Assembly: GCF_014650955.1 (NCBI RefSeq) | Contig: NZ_BMVY01000051.1 | Span: 1-41,177 of the forward strand | Length of the DNA stretch: 41,177 nt | Direction of reading: 5' to 3' | Source of the DNA: Streptomyces tauricus | Lineage (GTDB): Bacteria; Actinomycetota; Actinomycetes; Streptomycetales; Streptomycetaceae | Part shown: piece by piece, positions 1 through 8,584 of the stretch | Layout of the letters: each line of letters begins with the position of its first letter | Position numbering within the stretch: position 1 is the stretch's first letter | Position numbers and translations under genes: made by a program | The notes under the pieces: model-generated | Told to the model about the DNA's origin: nothing | The model's database searches: none | What the model saw: the letters and a program-made list of their open reading frames with translations, nothing else

Positions 1-79
1 CTACAAGATCCCGTTCACCGAGCCCTTGACGTCACCATCGGGCCCTTAACTTCGTGGCATTGGATGATCGACGCGGTGT

Positions 80-735
80 GCTGCCTGGTCGACTCTTGTG
101 CCTGATGGCCTGTCGGACCGTGTGGCCCCGTCGCTCCCTCCTCGTCCGCCGCGTCGGCGCCGGTATCCGGGACGGTTGCCGGTGCATGACCGGGCTGCTC
201 TGCGCGGCATCGCCTACGTACTGCGCAAGGGTGTGAGCTGGGCCGATGTGCTCACAGAACGGATCGGCTGCAGCGGCGTGACGGCCTGGCGGCGGCTGCG
301 GGACTGGACCGAGGCCGGCGTCTGGCCGCGTCTGCACGAGGTCCTGCTGGCCGACCTGCGCCGGGCGGGACTGCTGGAGATGGACGACGCGGCGGTCGAC
401 GGCTCACACGTCCGGGCCCTCAAAGGAGGGCTCACACCGGACCTTCGCCGGTCGACCGGGCTCGTCCGGGAAGCAAGCACCACCTGATCACCGACCGGAA
501 CGGGACACCCCTTGCGGTGTCCCTGACCGGCGGAAACCGTCATGACGTCACGCAGTTGATGCCGCTGCTGGACGCGATCCCACACATCCGCGGGACCCGG
601 AGCCACCCCCGTCGGCGGCCCAGGCGCCTGTTCGCCGACCGGGGCTACGACTACGACAAATACCGTCGCCTCCCCCGGGCCCGCGGCATCACGCCGAAGA
701 TCGCCCGCAGAGGCACCGCGCACGGCGGCCATCCT
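80..735 (+). pseudogene. IS5-type transposase, frameshifted and 3'-truncated
   Basis: Two reading frames together give one DDE transposase of the IS5 group. The first carries the N-terminal part (LSDRVAPLLPPRPPR-like start, then RGIAYVLRKGVSWADV and LLEMDDAAVDGSHVRALKGG, holding the first catalytic Asp). The second carries SPVDRARPGSKHHL, SLTGGNRHDVTQL and LFADRGYDYDKYRR, holding the second Asp region. The frame changes near 425-432, in the G-rich stretch after RALKGG. The usual C-terminal block with the catalytic Glu (ERTFAWL-like) is missing: the sequence stops resembling a transposase at about 735, next to the stop codon of the RidA gene on the other strand. I read this as a dead IS remnant that abuts the operon to its right. 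Terminal inverted repeats were not found. Confidence 0.8.
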
Positions 736-737
736 GA

Positions 738-1121
738 TCAGTCGTCCAGTACTGCCAGGGCATCGACCTCCACGAGCAGCCCCGGCGGAAGCTGCATGTA
801 GACGGTGGTGCGGGCGGGGAAGGGTTCACCGACGGCTGCCGCGTACGCCCCGTTCATCTCGGCCAGGTGGGCGGGATCGGTGAGGTACACGCGGAGCATC
901 ACCACGTCCTCCAGGCCCGCGCCGCCCGCCTTGAGTACGGCGATGACATTGCGCAGGGTCTGCTCGGTCTGCTCGGCGACCGTGGTCCCGACGACATGGC
1001 CCGTGTCCGGATCGAGCGGGAGCTGCCCGGAAACCTGCAGGACGGGGCCCTTTCGGATGCCTTGGGACAGCGGGGCTGCGAGGGCGGGTGCGTTCTCGGT
1101 GGTGATGACGGTTCTGGTCAT
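738..1121 (-). CDS. RidA family (YjgF/YER057c/UK114) protein
   Basis: The 127-residue product has the RidA layout: an N-terminal strand followed by LSQGIRKGPVLQVSGQLPLDPDTG, then the central EQTEQTLRNVIAVLKAGGAGLEDVV helix, and a C-terminal PARTTVYMQLPPGLLVEVDALAVL. The Arg in PARTT is the residue that contacts the substrate carboxylate in family members. RidA proteins hydrolyse reactive enamines and imines, and in catabolic operons often act on pathway intermediates. The start is supported by AAGGA about seven bases upstream. It is the last gene of a leftward operon, 30 bases after the carboxylesterase stop codon. The specific substrate cannot be read from sequence. Confidence 0.88.
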   Translation of the reverse strand: MTRTVITTENAPALAAPLSQGIRKGPVLQVSGQLPLDPDTGHVVGTTVAEQTEQTLRNVIAVLKAGGAGLEDVVMLRVYLTDPAHLAEMNGAYAAAVGEPFPARTTVYMQLPPGLLVEVDALAVLDD

Positions 1122-1151
1122 GGTGTGTCCTTGGGCATCGTGGCCGGAGGG

Positions 1152-2642
1152 TCAGCGCCAGGCCTGTCGTTCCTGGCTGCGGGGGTCGTCGACCTGGGTC
1201 CACTCGGCGTCGATGCGCATCGTGGCCCGGCGCTCGTCGTCGTACGGGTCCCAGCCGGGGTTGCCGGTCCTGGCGAACCGGACCCATGTCTCGTGCATAC
1301 GGGCGGCGAGACCCGCGGGGGGCTTGTCAGGGCCGAGCAGGGCGGCGGGTCCGTGCAGTTGCGGAAGGTGGGCGACATCGAAGACGAAGGCCAGCTCGAC
1401 CGCGTGGGTGGCACCGAGCTCTCCGTCCATGGCGTGGGAGCGCCAGGCGAACTCGTAGGCGTAGGTGGCGGATTCGAGGTGGGCGGCATGCGCGCCGGTC
1501 AAGGCCCAGCTACCCGCGCCGAACAGCGCATCGCCCATGATGGCGGAGCGCAGCTCGCCGAAGGACGCCTCGGGGCGTGCCTTCCGGTACGTCTCGACGA
1601 GTCGCGCCGGATTCGGGTGCGCGCGCGCCGCGGCATCGTCGACATCACCGGCGGTCGAGGTGGCGTACTTGCCCACCGGGACCAGGTAGAGGTTTCCCTC
1701 TTCGGTGTTCGTCCCGATGAGCAGGTGGATGGCGCTGCTGAGGCCGGCGGCGACGGATTCGGCGGGCTGCGTGTCGAGGACCAGGCTGAAGGGGCTGAGT
1801 CCGATCAGCGGGTCGTGGTGCGTCTGGGTCTGCAGGTCGATGCCCGCGAGCCGGGAGCCGGCCTCGACCAGGCGGTCGTCGGAGACGTCTGCGAAGGCGT
1901 CGACCCGGGGCTCGACGCCCAGGGCCTCGGCTGCTGCCCTGGTGACGCGGGCGGCCTGCTCGGTGGTGAACGCCCCCAGGCCGCTGCCGCTCTGGACGAT
2001 TGCCCGGCGGAAGAGGCCGGCGGCTTCCGGGGCGGCGAGGACGCCGCCGACGATGGTGGCCCCGGCCGACTGGCCGAAGAGGGTGACGTTGTCCGGGTCA
2101 CCGCCGAAGGCGGCGATGTTCTCCCGCACCCAGCGCAGCGCGGCAACGACGTCCAGCAGGCCGCGGTTGGCCGGCGCGCCGGGGATGTCGAGGAACCCGG
2201 CGATGCCGAGCCGGTAGTTGAGGGTGACGAGGACGACGCCGTCACGGGCGAAGGCGGAGCCGTCGTACAGCGCGGACCGCGTCGATCCGGCGACGAATCC
2301 GCCGCCGTGGACGAACACCATGACGGGCAGGTCGCCGTTCGCGGCGGCGGGCGTCCAGACGTTGGCGGTGAGGTAGTCCTCGCCGCGAATCCAGCCGGTG
2401 CCGAAGTAGGGGGACATGTTCACGGTGCCGAGCCGGCGTTCGGACTGCGGCGCGTTGGGCCCCGGCACGGTGGCGTCCCGTACGCCGTCCCACGGCTCGT
2501 GCGGCCGCGGCGGCTCGAACCGGCCGACGCCGCGGGGCGGGGCGGCGTAGGGGATGTTCAGGAAAGCGGCGGTGTCGCCCCGGCGCAGGCCGCGGACGGA
2601 TCCCTGCGCCGTGGTCACGACGGGCTCGGTGTGGTGGCTCAT
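1152..2642 (-). CDS. type-B carboxylesterase (alpha/beta hydrolase)
   Basis: The 496-residue protein is a full-length type-B carboxylesterase (para-nitrobenzyl esterase-like). Visible signatures are the early GIPYA-like segment FLNIPYAAPP (about residues 28-36), the oxyanion-hole HGGG (112-115) and the nucleophile elbow GQSAGA (190-195, Ser192). GTNTEEGNLY holds a candidate acid, and GATHAVELAFVF holds the catalytic His. No signal peptide is seen, so the enzyme is probably cytoplasmic. It would hydrolyse carboxylic esters; the natural substrate is unknown. It is the middle gene of the operon metallo-hydrolase / esterase / RidA, starting 22 bases after the stop of the upstream gene. A GGAAAGG ribosome-binding site lies about nine bases before the ATG. 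Confidence 0.9.
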   Translation of the reverse strand: MSHHTEPVVTTAQGSVRGLRRGDTAAFLNIPYAAPPRGVGRFEPPRPHEPWDGVRDATVPGPNAPQSERRLGTVNMSPYFGTGWIRGEDYLTANVWTPAAANGDLPVMVFVHGGGFVAGSTRSALYDGSAFARDGVVLVTLNYRLGIAGFLDIPGAPANRGLLDVVAALRWVRENIAAFGGDPDNVTLFGQSAGATIVGGVLAAPEAAGLFRRAIVQSGSGLGAFTTEQAARVTRAAAEALGVEPRVDAFADVSDDRLVEAGSRLAGIDLQTQTHHDPLIGLSPFSLVLDTQPAESVAAGLSSAIHLLIGTNTEEGNLYLVPVGKYATSTAGDVDDAAARAHPNPARLVETYRKARPEASFGELRSAIMGDALFGAGSWALTGAHAAHLESATYAYEFAWRSHAMDGELGATHAVELAFVFDVAHLPQLHGPAALLGPDKPPAGLAARMHETWVRFARTGNPGWDPYDDERRATMRIDAEWTQVDDPRSQERQAWR

Positions 2643-2664
2643 GTCTCGTGCCTTTCCGCAGGAC

Positions 2665-3579
2665 TCAGGCCTGCTCGGTGTACGGGGCGAAGGGGGCCCA
2701 GCTCTTGATGGCGAACTTGTCTCCCTCCCGTGCCACTTCGGCGGCGCCGTGGCCGCCCAGGTGCGCGGGGATCACGAGTGCGTTGTTGTCGGCCGCCCAG
2801 CCCAGCACCTTGCGGCGGGTGGCGCGGGCACCCACGGGGTCCTCGCAGAAGCAACTGTTGGAGTCGGGCTCGATGATCTGCACGGGGCTGTGCAACATGT
2901 CGCCGACGAACACCGCGCGGTCCGTCCCCGAGGTGAGAGTCAGTACGGAGGAACCAGGGGTGTGTCCGGGAGCCGCGTCCAGGCGGAGGCCGACGTCGAT
3001 CTGGTGGCTGTTCTCCCACAGCAGCGTCCGGCCGGCCTGGTGCACCGGGGCCACGCTGTCCTCGAAGACGTTCTGGTTGCCGCGGCCGAGCAGCGGCTTG
3101 TGGCCGTTCTCGGGATTCCAGAAGTCGAAGTCGTCCTTCGGCATCAGGTAGGTGGCGTTGGGGAAGGTGGGCACCCACTGCCGGCCGTCCAGGTACGTGT
3201 TCCAGCCGACGTGATCGATGTGGAGATGTGTGTTGATCACGATGTCCACGTCCTCGGGCGCGACGCCGACGCGCGCGAGATTGGCCAGGAAGCCTGTTTC
3301 GAGGCGGTTCCAGACCGGCGCGTACGGGCGGTCCTTGTGGTTGCCCACGCCGGTGTCGACGAGGATGGTCCTGCCTCCGCTGCGCAGCAGCCAGGTCTGG
3401 ATCGCGGTATTCACGATATTGGTCTCGGAATCCAGGAAATGCGGGGTCAGCCAGGGCGCGCTGTCGTCCCACACTTCCTTCGGACTTTCCGGGAAGAAGG
3501 TGTCGGGCGTCATTTCGACGGAGCCGAAGTACTCCCATACCCGGGTGACGGAGACGTCGCCCAGCTTGATCTGTTCCAT
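2665..3579 (-). CDS. metallo-beta-lactamase-fold hydrolase
   Basis: The 304-residue protein has the full metal ligand set of the superfamily: HLHIDH at residues 118-123 (HxHxDH), His206 in APGHTPGS, Asp227 in FVGDMLH, and a final His in PAHLGGH (273 or 277). The arrangement resembles the lactonase-like MBL hydrolases that include N-acyl-homoserine lactonases, but substrate specificity cannot be read. The open frame extends much further upstream. I chose the ATG at 3579 because AAGGA sits just before it and the protein from there starts like its family (MEQIKLGDVSVTRVWE). It is the first gene of the operon with the esterase and RidA genes, and is divergent from the LAL regulator 181 bases away, its likely controller. 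Confidence 0.87.
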   Translation of the reverse strand: MEQIKLGDVSVTRVWEYFGSVEMTPDTFFPESPKEVWDDSAPWLTPHFLDSETNIVNTAIQTWLLRSGGRTILVDTGVGNHKDRPYAPVWNRLETGFLANLARVGVAPEDVDIVINTHLHIDHVGWNTYLDGRQWVPTFPNATYLMPKDDFDFWNPENGHKPLLGRGNQNVFEDSVAPVHQAGRTLLWENSHQIDVGLRLDAAPGHTPGSSVLTLTSGTDRAVFVGDMLHSPVQIIEPDSNSCFCEDPVGARATRRKVLGWAADNNALVIPAHLGGHGAAEVAREGDKFAIKSWAPFAPYTEQA

Positions 3580-3760
3580 GAGACATCCTTGGGGAGGGGG
3601 AGGTTTTCCTGGAACCGTACGAACGGCCTCGGCGCGCGCGGTATCCGTAACGTGACTGCACCTGCGCGCATGGCCCGGGCACTGGGCACCCGGCCGCTTG
3701 TAGCCTGGACGGGCCAGGGCAGGGCGACCCCGGTCGAAAGCCGCAATTCCGGGAGACTCC

Positions 3761-6550
3761 GTGGACGAGCACACTGGCGACCGCGGTGCGGTCATGGGAC
3801 CGGAGCTGAATCCGGGGGCGCTGATCGTCGGCCGGGACGCGGAATTGGCACGCCTCTTTCGTGCGGTGGACTCGGTGTCGGCCGATCCGGTGCTGATGCT
3901 GGTCGGTGACGTGGGCACGGGCAAGAGCGCGCTGCTGGAGCACGCGGTGCGCCGGGCCGAAGCCGGTGGTGCTCGCATACTGCGTGCCGAGGGGAGCGAG
4001 TCGGAGTCGAGCCTGGCGTTCTCCGCACTGCATCAGTTGCTGCGGCCGGTGCCGGCCGAGATGGACGGACTGCCAGGGAGACAGCGCGCTGCGATGCAGG
4101 ACGCCTTCGGCGAGGGGTCGGCGACCTCAGGACCCGATCTCATGCTGGTCGGGGTAGCCGTCCTGGGCCTGTTGTCAGGCCTGGGCGACCACCATCCCGT
4201 GCTCGTGGTGCTGGACGATGTGCAGTGGTTCGATCGTGCTTCCCTGGATGCGTTGTCCTTCGCTGCCAGACGGTTGGCAGGTGAACCGGTCACGATGCTG
4301 ATCGGGGCCCGTGACGGCGATCACCTTCCGGGGCTCGACCGCCATGTGCCGATGCTCACCCTGGGACCGCTCGACACCGCTGCGGCCCATCAGTTGCTGG
4401 ACCTGCAGCCGAAGAGCCCCACTGGCCACACCAGGTCGCGGATCCTCGACCAGGCAGGCGGCAATCCGCTGGCGCTGGTGGAACTGACGAGGACAGCATT
4501 GGTACACGACACGTCTGCACCGCTGCCGTCCATAGGTCCGCTTCCGCTCACCGATCACCTGGAGCGGATCTTCGCCGCCCGCCTGAACAGCCTCCCCGCC
4601 TCCACCACGCGGGCCCTGCTGCTCCTGGCCGCCATGGACAGCGCCGACTCCGCTGTCGCCGCCTCGGCTGGACTGCCGCGCGCCGAGGATGCGGCCTGGC
4701 TGCCCGCCGGGCAGGCCGGACTGGTCCGGCGGACCGGCCGGGACGTCCGGTTCCGCCACCCACTGGTCCGGTCCGCCGTCTATCACGCCGCATCCTTGGC
4801 CGCCCAGCGCGAGGCACACCTCGTGCTCGCCGAACTGCTGCGGGACGAACCGGACCGGCGTGCCTGGCACCTGGCCGCCGCCAGCCCGTACCCGGACGCG
4901 GCCGTGTCGGCGGAGCTGGTGCGGACCGCCGGCCGGGCCCGCCGACGCGGCGGCCATGCGGCGGCGGCCCAGGCCCTGCAGCGCGCCGCGGAACTCGCAC
5001 CGCGGCGCGAGGACAGCGCCCGGCTGCTGGTCGAAGCCGCCGCGGCGGCCGTGTTCACCGGAGACATCGCCTGGGTCGAGGAACTGGTCGCTGCGGCACG
5101 CGCGCGCACGGGTGACGCAGCCTTGCTGGCCTCCGCCGCTGTGCAAGCCGGAAGGCTGGCTGTCCTGACCGAACGCCACACCATGGTCTTCTCCCGACTG
5201 GCTGACGCTGCCGAGGAGTTGACGCTCTCCCAGCCCGCCGCCGCGCTGGACCTCGTGGCCGGCGCCGCCGTGGTCCGCTTCTACTCCGGAGAGGACACCC
5301 AGCGCCACCGCATCCAGGACATCCTGCGGCGCCTTCCCGAGAACGCCTCACACGCAGGCTTGCGCACCTGGGTGAGAGCCGTCTCGGACCCCTTCGACGA
5401 CCGGGCCCAACTCGTCTCCCTGCTTCCGCAGTTGGTCGCCGAGGCGCAAACCCGGCCGGAGCGGCTCACCACCGTCGGGATCATGGCGTGGCTCCTGGAC
5501 GAGACACCACGGGCCGTCCGCGCCTTCGACGAGGCCTTCGACCGCTGGGAGCTGCAGGGAGCGCTGCCCGAGGGTCTGGGCGGCGCGGTCGCCTGGGCCT
5601 ACGTGGAGCGAGGAAGATGGGAACAGGCTCGTGAGGCCTGCACCCGCACCACCGCGGTCGGCCGGGCGGCCGGCCTCGACCACGCCGTGGCCTGTGCGGC
5701 TACCGTGGACGCCATCGTGCTGGCCTTCCAGGGCGATGCGTCCTCGGCTCGAACCCGGGCCGAGGACGCGCTCGCTCTCATAGATCCGCTGGAAAGCCGC
5801 TCGGTCTCCGTCTACGCCCGTCGTGCGCTCGGTGCCGCGGCAGCCGCAGAAGGCGCCTACGAGACCGCGTACGACCAACTCCGCATGGTCTTCACGGCCG
5901 ACGGCGCGCCTGTGCACTACCACGCCGCCTACCCGGCCCTCGCGGATCTGGCCGCCGCCGCTGTGCGCTGCGGCCGCCATGAGGAGGCTGTCGCGATCGT
6001 CGAGCGCTCGGCATCCGCGCTGGCGGACAACGCCTCACCTCGTCTGCGTGCGCTGATCAGCCGAGCCCGTGGCCTGCTGGCGGACCCCGAGGACGCCGAA
6101 CCGCACTTCCGGGCGGCTCTGGCGGATCCGGTACTGGAATACTGGCCCTTCGAACGCGCACAGACCCTACTCGACCTCGCCGAGTGGCTGCGGCGCCGTC
6201 GGCGCATCGCGGAGGCGCGGGGGCCGCTCACCGAGGCCCTGGAGATCTTCCGTCGCCTGGGCGCGCACCCGTGGATCGAGCGAGCCCGGGCCGAATCGCG
6301 CGCCGCCGGCCTCGACGTCACGGATGCGGCCCCCGGCGCGCTCGCCGAACTCTCCCCGCAACAGCAGCAGATCATCCGGCTCGCCGCCCGCGGGCTGACC
6401 AACCGTGAGATCGGCGAGAAGCTCTTCCTCTCCCCGCGCACGGTCAGCTCGCACCTCTACCGCAGCTTCCCCAAGCTGGGCATCACCGCCCGTTCCCAAC
6501 TGCGCGACCTCATCGAGGGCACCCTCGCGACGGCGGCCCACCAGGAATAG
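3761..6550 (+). CDS. LAL-type LuxR family transcriptional regulator
   Basis: The 929-residue protein has the large ATP-binding LuxR architecture. An N-terminal AAA ATPase carries Walker A GDVGTGKS (49-56) and Walker B HPVLVVLDDVQWFD (about 145-158). A long helical repeat (TPR-like, MalT-like) middle follows, and a C-terminal LuxR helix-turn-helix (about 862-917: LSPQQQQIIRLAARGLTNRE and SPRTVSSHLYRSFPKLGI). Such proteins are usually ATP-dependent activators of adjacent catabolic or secondary-metabolite genes. Here the natural target is the divergent metallo-hydrolase/esterase/RidA operon. The GTG at 3761 follows GGGAG by five bases; an in-frame ATG at 3794 would lose only eleven residues and keep the whole ATPase. 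No frame defects are seen. Confidence 0.92.
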   Translation: MDEHTGDRGAVMGPELNPGALIVGRDAELARLFRAVDSVSADPVLMLVGDVGTGKSALLEHAVRRAEAGGARILRAEGSESESSLAFSALHQLLRPVPAEMDGLPGRQRAAMQDAFGEGSATSGPDLMLVGVAVLGLLSGLGDHHPVLVVLDDVQWFDRASLDALSFAARRLAGEPVTMLIGARDGDHLPGLDRHVPMLTLGPLDTAAAHQLLDLQPKSPTGHTRSRILDQAGGNPLALVELTRTALVHDTSAPLPSIGPLPLTDHLERIFAARLNSLPASTTRALLLLAAMDSADSAVAASAGLPRAEDAAWLPAGQAGLVRRTGRDVRFRHPLVRSAVYHAASLAAQREAHLVLAELLRDEPDRRAWHLAAASPYPDAAVSAELVRTAGRARRRGGHAAAAQALQRAAELAPRREDSARLLVEAAAAAVFTGDIAWVEELVAAARARTGDAALLASAAVQAGRLAVLTERHTMVFSRLADAAEELTLSQPAAALDLVAGAAVVRFYSGEDTQRHRIQDILRRLPENASHAGLRTWVRAVSDPFDDRAQLVSLLPQLVAEAQTRPERLTTVGIMAWLLDETPRAVRAFDEAFDRWELQGALPEGLGGAVAWAYVERGRWEQAREACTRTTAVGRAAGLDHAVACAATVDAIVLAFQGDASSARTRAEDALALIDPLESRSVSVYARRALGAAAAAEGAYETAYDQLRMVFTADGAPVHYHAAYPALADLAAAAVRCGRHEEAVAIVERSASALADNASPRLRALISRARGLLADPEDAEPHFRAALADPVLEYWPFERAQTLLDLAEWLRRRRRIAEARGPLTEALEIFRRLGAHPWIERARAESRAAGLDVTDAAPGALAELSPQQQQIIRLAARGLTNREIGEKLFLSPRTVSSHLYRSFPKLGITARSQLRDLIEGTLATAAHQE

Positions 6551-6978
6551 GGGCACGCCCGGCCATGGAAGCAGTCACCCGACGTATACCGCACGCCATC
6601 CCACCGGACCAGACAGGCCACAAGGGCGTGGCAGCGGTAACCCGCCAGGTGACCCCTTTGCCCTGGCATCCCGATGCCCCCGCTTGTCTTCAAGGCCTTG
6701 CGAAAACGCAGGCCAGGGGCCAGTGGGCGGGGCTGAACACGGCCTCGCTCGTCGTGGCGGGACGGGGACGGCCGACCACGACGAGGGAACGGACATCCAC
6801 GGTGGCTGCGAAGACAGCGTCGCTATGGGACGGCTTTGCCGCAGCCGACCCGGGGCTCCTGCGTCCGGCCGCCGGGCCGCGTAGCGTCCTCGGCCTCACT
6901 CTCACCGTGGCCGCGCTGACCGTGCTGAATCAGTCCTCTGTCATGCTTCTGGCTGTCGGCTTCACAGAGATCCTTCCG
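6551..6978. other. gap with no recognisable gene
   Basis: An open frame runs rightward through this stretch into the hydrolase tail that follows. Its translation (Arg, Pro and Thr rich, then a hydrophobic run around 6895-6960) does not resemble any family I know. I see no strong hairpin or promoter. It may include further eroded sequence of the hydrolase pseudogene. Confidence 0.4.
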
Positions 6979-7182
6979 GATGAGTGGAGGCAAGTCGCCT
7001 GCCCCACCCTGGTCGTCCTGGCCCAATCCAGCTTCATCTCCGCGCAGGAAGCCGACGAGATGCTCCGGCAACGACCCGCCGCCATGGCCATGAGCATCCC
7101 CGGCACCGGCCGCGACCTGCACCTGGAACAGCCCGAAACCCTGCACACCGCGCTCTCGGACTTCCTTGAGGGTCTCGCCTGA
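6979..7182 (+). pseudogene. alpha/beta hydrolase C-terminal remnant
   Basis: The last 67 residues read DEWRQVACPTLVVLAQSSF, then EADEMLRQRP and GTGRDLHLEQPE, ending in TALSDFLEGLA. This is the C-terminal third of an alpha/beta-hydrolase-fold protein: the core strand before the acid, then the catalytic-His loop. In the family the loop reads GxGHDxHLEQPE; here codon 7111-7113 is CGC (Arg) where CAC (His) is expected, so the catalytic residue is lost. The N-terminal two thirds with the nucleophile elbow are not found upstream. A dead fragment is the simplest reading; it converges with the LLM monooxygenase gene. Confidence 0.65.
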
Positions 7183-7244
7183 AACTCTCAACTACACCAA
7201 GAGTCAGATCCCGCGCATGGCTATCGATCCACAGATCTTGACCA

Positions 7245-8584
7245 TCACTCCGGCTCTCCGGTGATGCGCGGGTCGAGTCCGTACTGGTGCGGAACGCCGA
7301 GGTTGGCGCGCAGGGTCGTGCCCGGGTACTCGGTGGGATAGATGCCGCGTTCCTGCAGGATCGGCACCACCTCGTCGACGAATGCGTTGATGCCGTCCTC
7401 GTAGATGTCGGGTGTCACCCAGAAGCCGTCGGCGGCTCCCGCCTCGAACCACTCCTGGAGGTGGTCGGCGTGGAGCGCGCCCGGGCCCACGACGGTGGGA
7501 TGGAAGTCGATCACGCCATGGGCGAGGACGTCGCGCGGGGACCACCCCTCGCGTGCCACCGCCAGAGCGTTCGCCGAGCGCGGGTCCCGCGGTGAGGCGT
7601 GCGCGGACGACAGCTGCTCCGGTGTGAGAGGTTCGTCGAACCGATCCGGGTGGATATGGATCCCGAGCATCGCGCCGAGGTGGGGCAGACGGGCCTCGAT
7701 GACGTCGCCTGAGTATTTCAGGCGACGGTTGAGGCCCTCGCGCACGGTCGGCGCGACGGTGGTCATGATGCCTGCGATGTACTTGATCTCGTCGGGGTCG
7801 CGGCCGGCTTCGCGTGCCGCGTTCCGCACGAGCTCGCGCTGGGCGCGCGCCTCCTCGATCGTCCACACCTCGGCGATGAAGCCGCTCGCGTAGCGGCCCG
7901 CGATCGACAGGAGGTGCGGGCTGGGGCCGCCGGACGTGAAGACGACGGGCTGACCCTGTTCCGACGGTGGGATCGCCAGGGGCCCCGCGAAGCGACGTAC
8001 TGGCCCTGCAAGTTGACGGGTTGCAATCTCGTCGGGTCGATGAAGCGGTTCGCTGCCTGGTCCTTGATCCACGCGTCTTCTTGCCAGCTGCCCCAGAGCG
8101 CCTGGACGATCTGGATCGCCTCGTGCGCCCGTTGGTATCGCTCGGCGCGCTCGGCGACGGGCCGTCCGTAGTTGGCGGCGACGGCGGGGTCACTGGTCGT
8201 CACCGCGTTCCAGCCTGCGCGCCCATGGCTCAGAACGTCCAGGGCCTTGAACTGGCGTGCCGTGTTGAACGGTTCCTGGAACGTCGTCGACCCGGTCGCG
8301 ACGAAGCCGATGTTCGTCGTCTCGCGCGCGACGGCGGTCAGCTGGATGAGCGGGTCCATGAGGTTGTTGATGGTGGAGTGCTCGACGTCACCGCGTACGG
8401 CGGGGAAGTCGGGAGTGAAGAGGAAGGCGAACTTGCCGCGCTCGGCGGCTCTTGCATGACGCACGGTGGCATCGACGTCGGTGTAGGTCCCGGGGTCCAC
8501 GTGCGGGGCACGCCAGGCGCCGTGCAGGCCACCGTATCCGTCGATGAGCCCCATCCCGAGAACGAGCTTCCTGTCCGTGGTCAT
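7245..8584 (-). pseudogene. LLM-class flavin monooxygenase (NtaA/SnaA/DszA type), one frameshift
   Basis: Two overlapping frames join into one FMN-dependent monooxygenase of about 446 residues. The first frame gives the N-terminal half (MTTDRKLVLGMGLIDGYGG, AERGKFAFLFTPDFP, and HGRAGWNAVTTSDPAVAANYG, a signature of this subfamily), up to LQGQYVASRGP. The second continues with GPLAIPPSEQGQPVVFTSG and runs to the natural end. The switch is at the GGGGCCCC run 7979-7986: adding one C restores a continuous protein, and the total length (1340 nt, one short of a multiple of three) agrees. The enzyme would oxidise a small substrate using FMNH2 from a separate reductase. Its ATG overlaps the exporter stop codon by four bases (ATGA), so the two are translationally coupled. 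A sequencing error in the homopolymer-like run is possible; otherwise this is a recent inactivation. Confidence 0.85.

Noticed and set aside
867..2708. 613-codon rightward open frame over the RidA/esterase operon
   Set aside because: Antisense shadow of the esterase gene: Gly/Val/Arg-rich translation, no family resemblance, no ribosome-binding site, while the leftward frames carry complete catalytic motifs.
4175..5308. 377-codon leftward open frame inside the LAL regulator
   Set aside because: Antisense of a long high-G+C gene; low-complexity Gly/Gln/Arg translation and no motifs.
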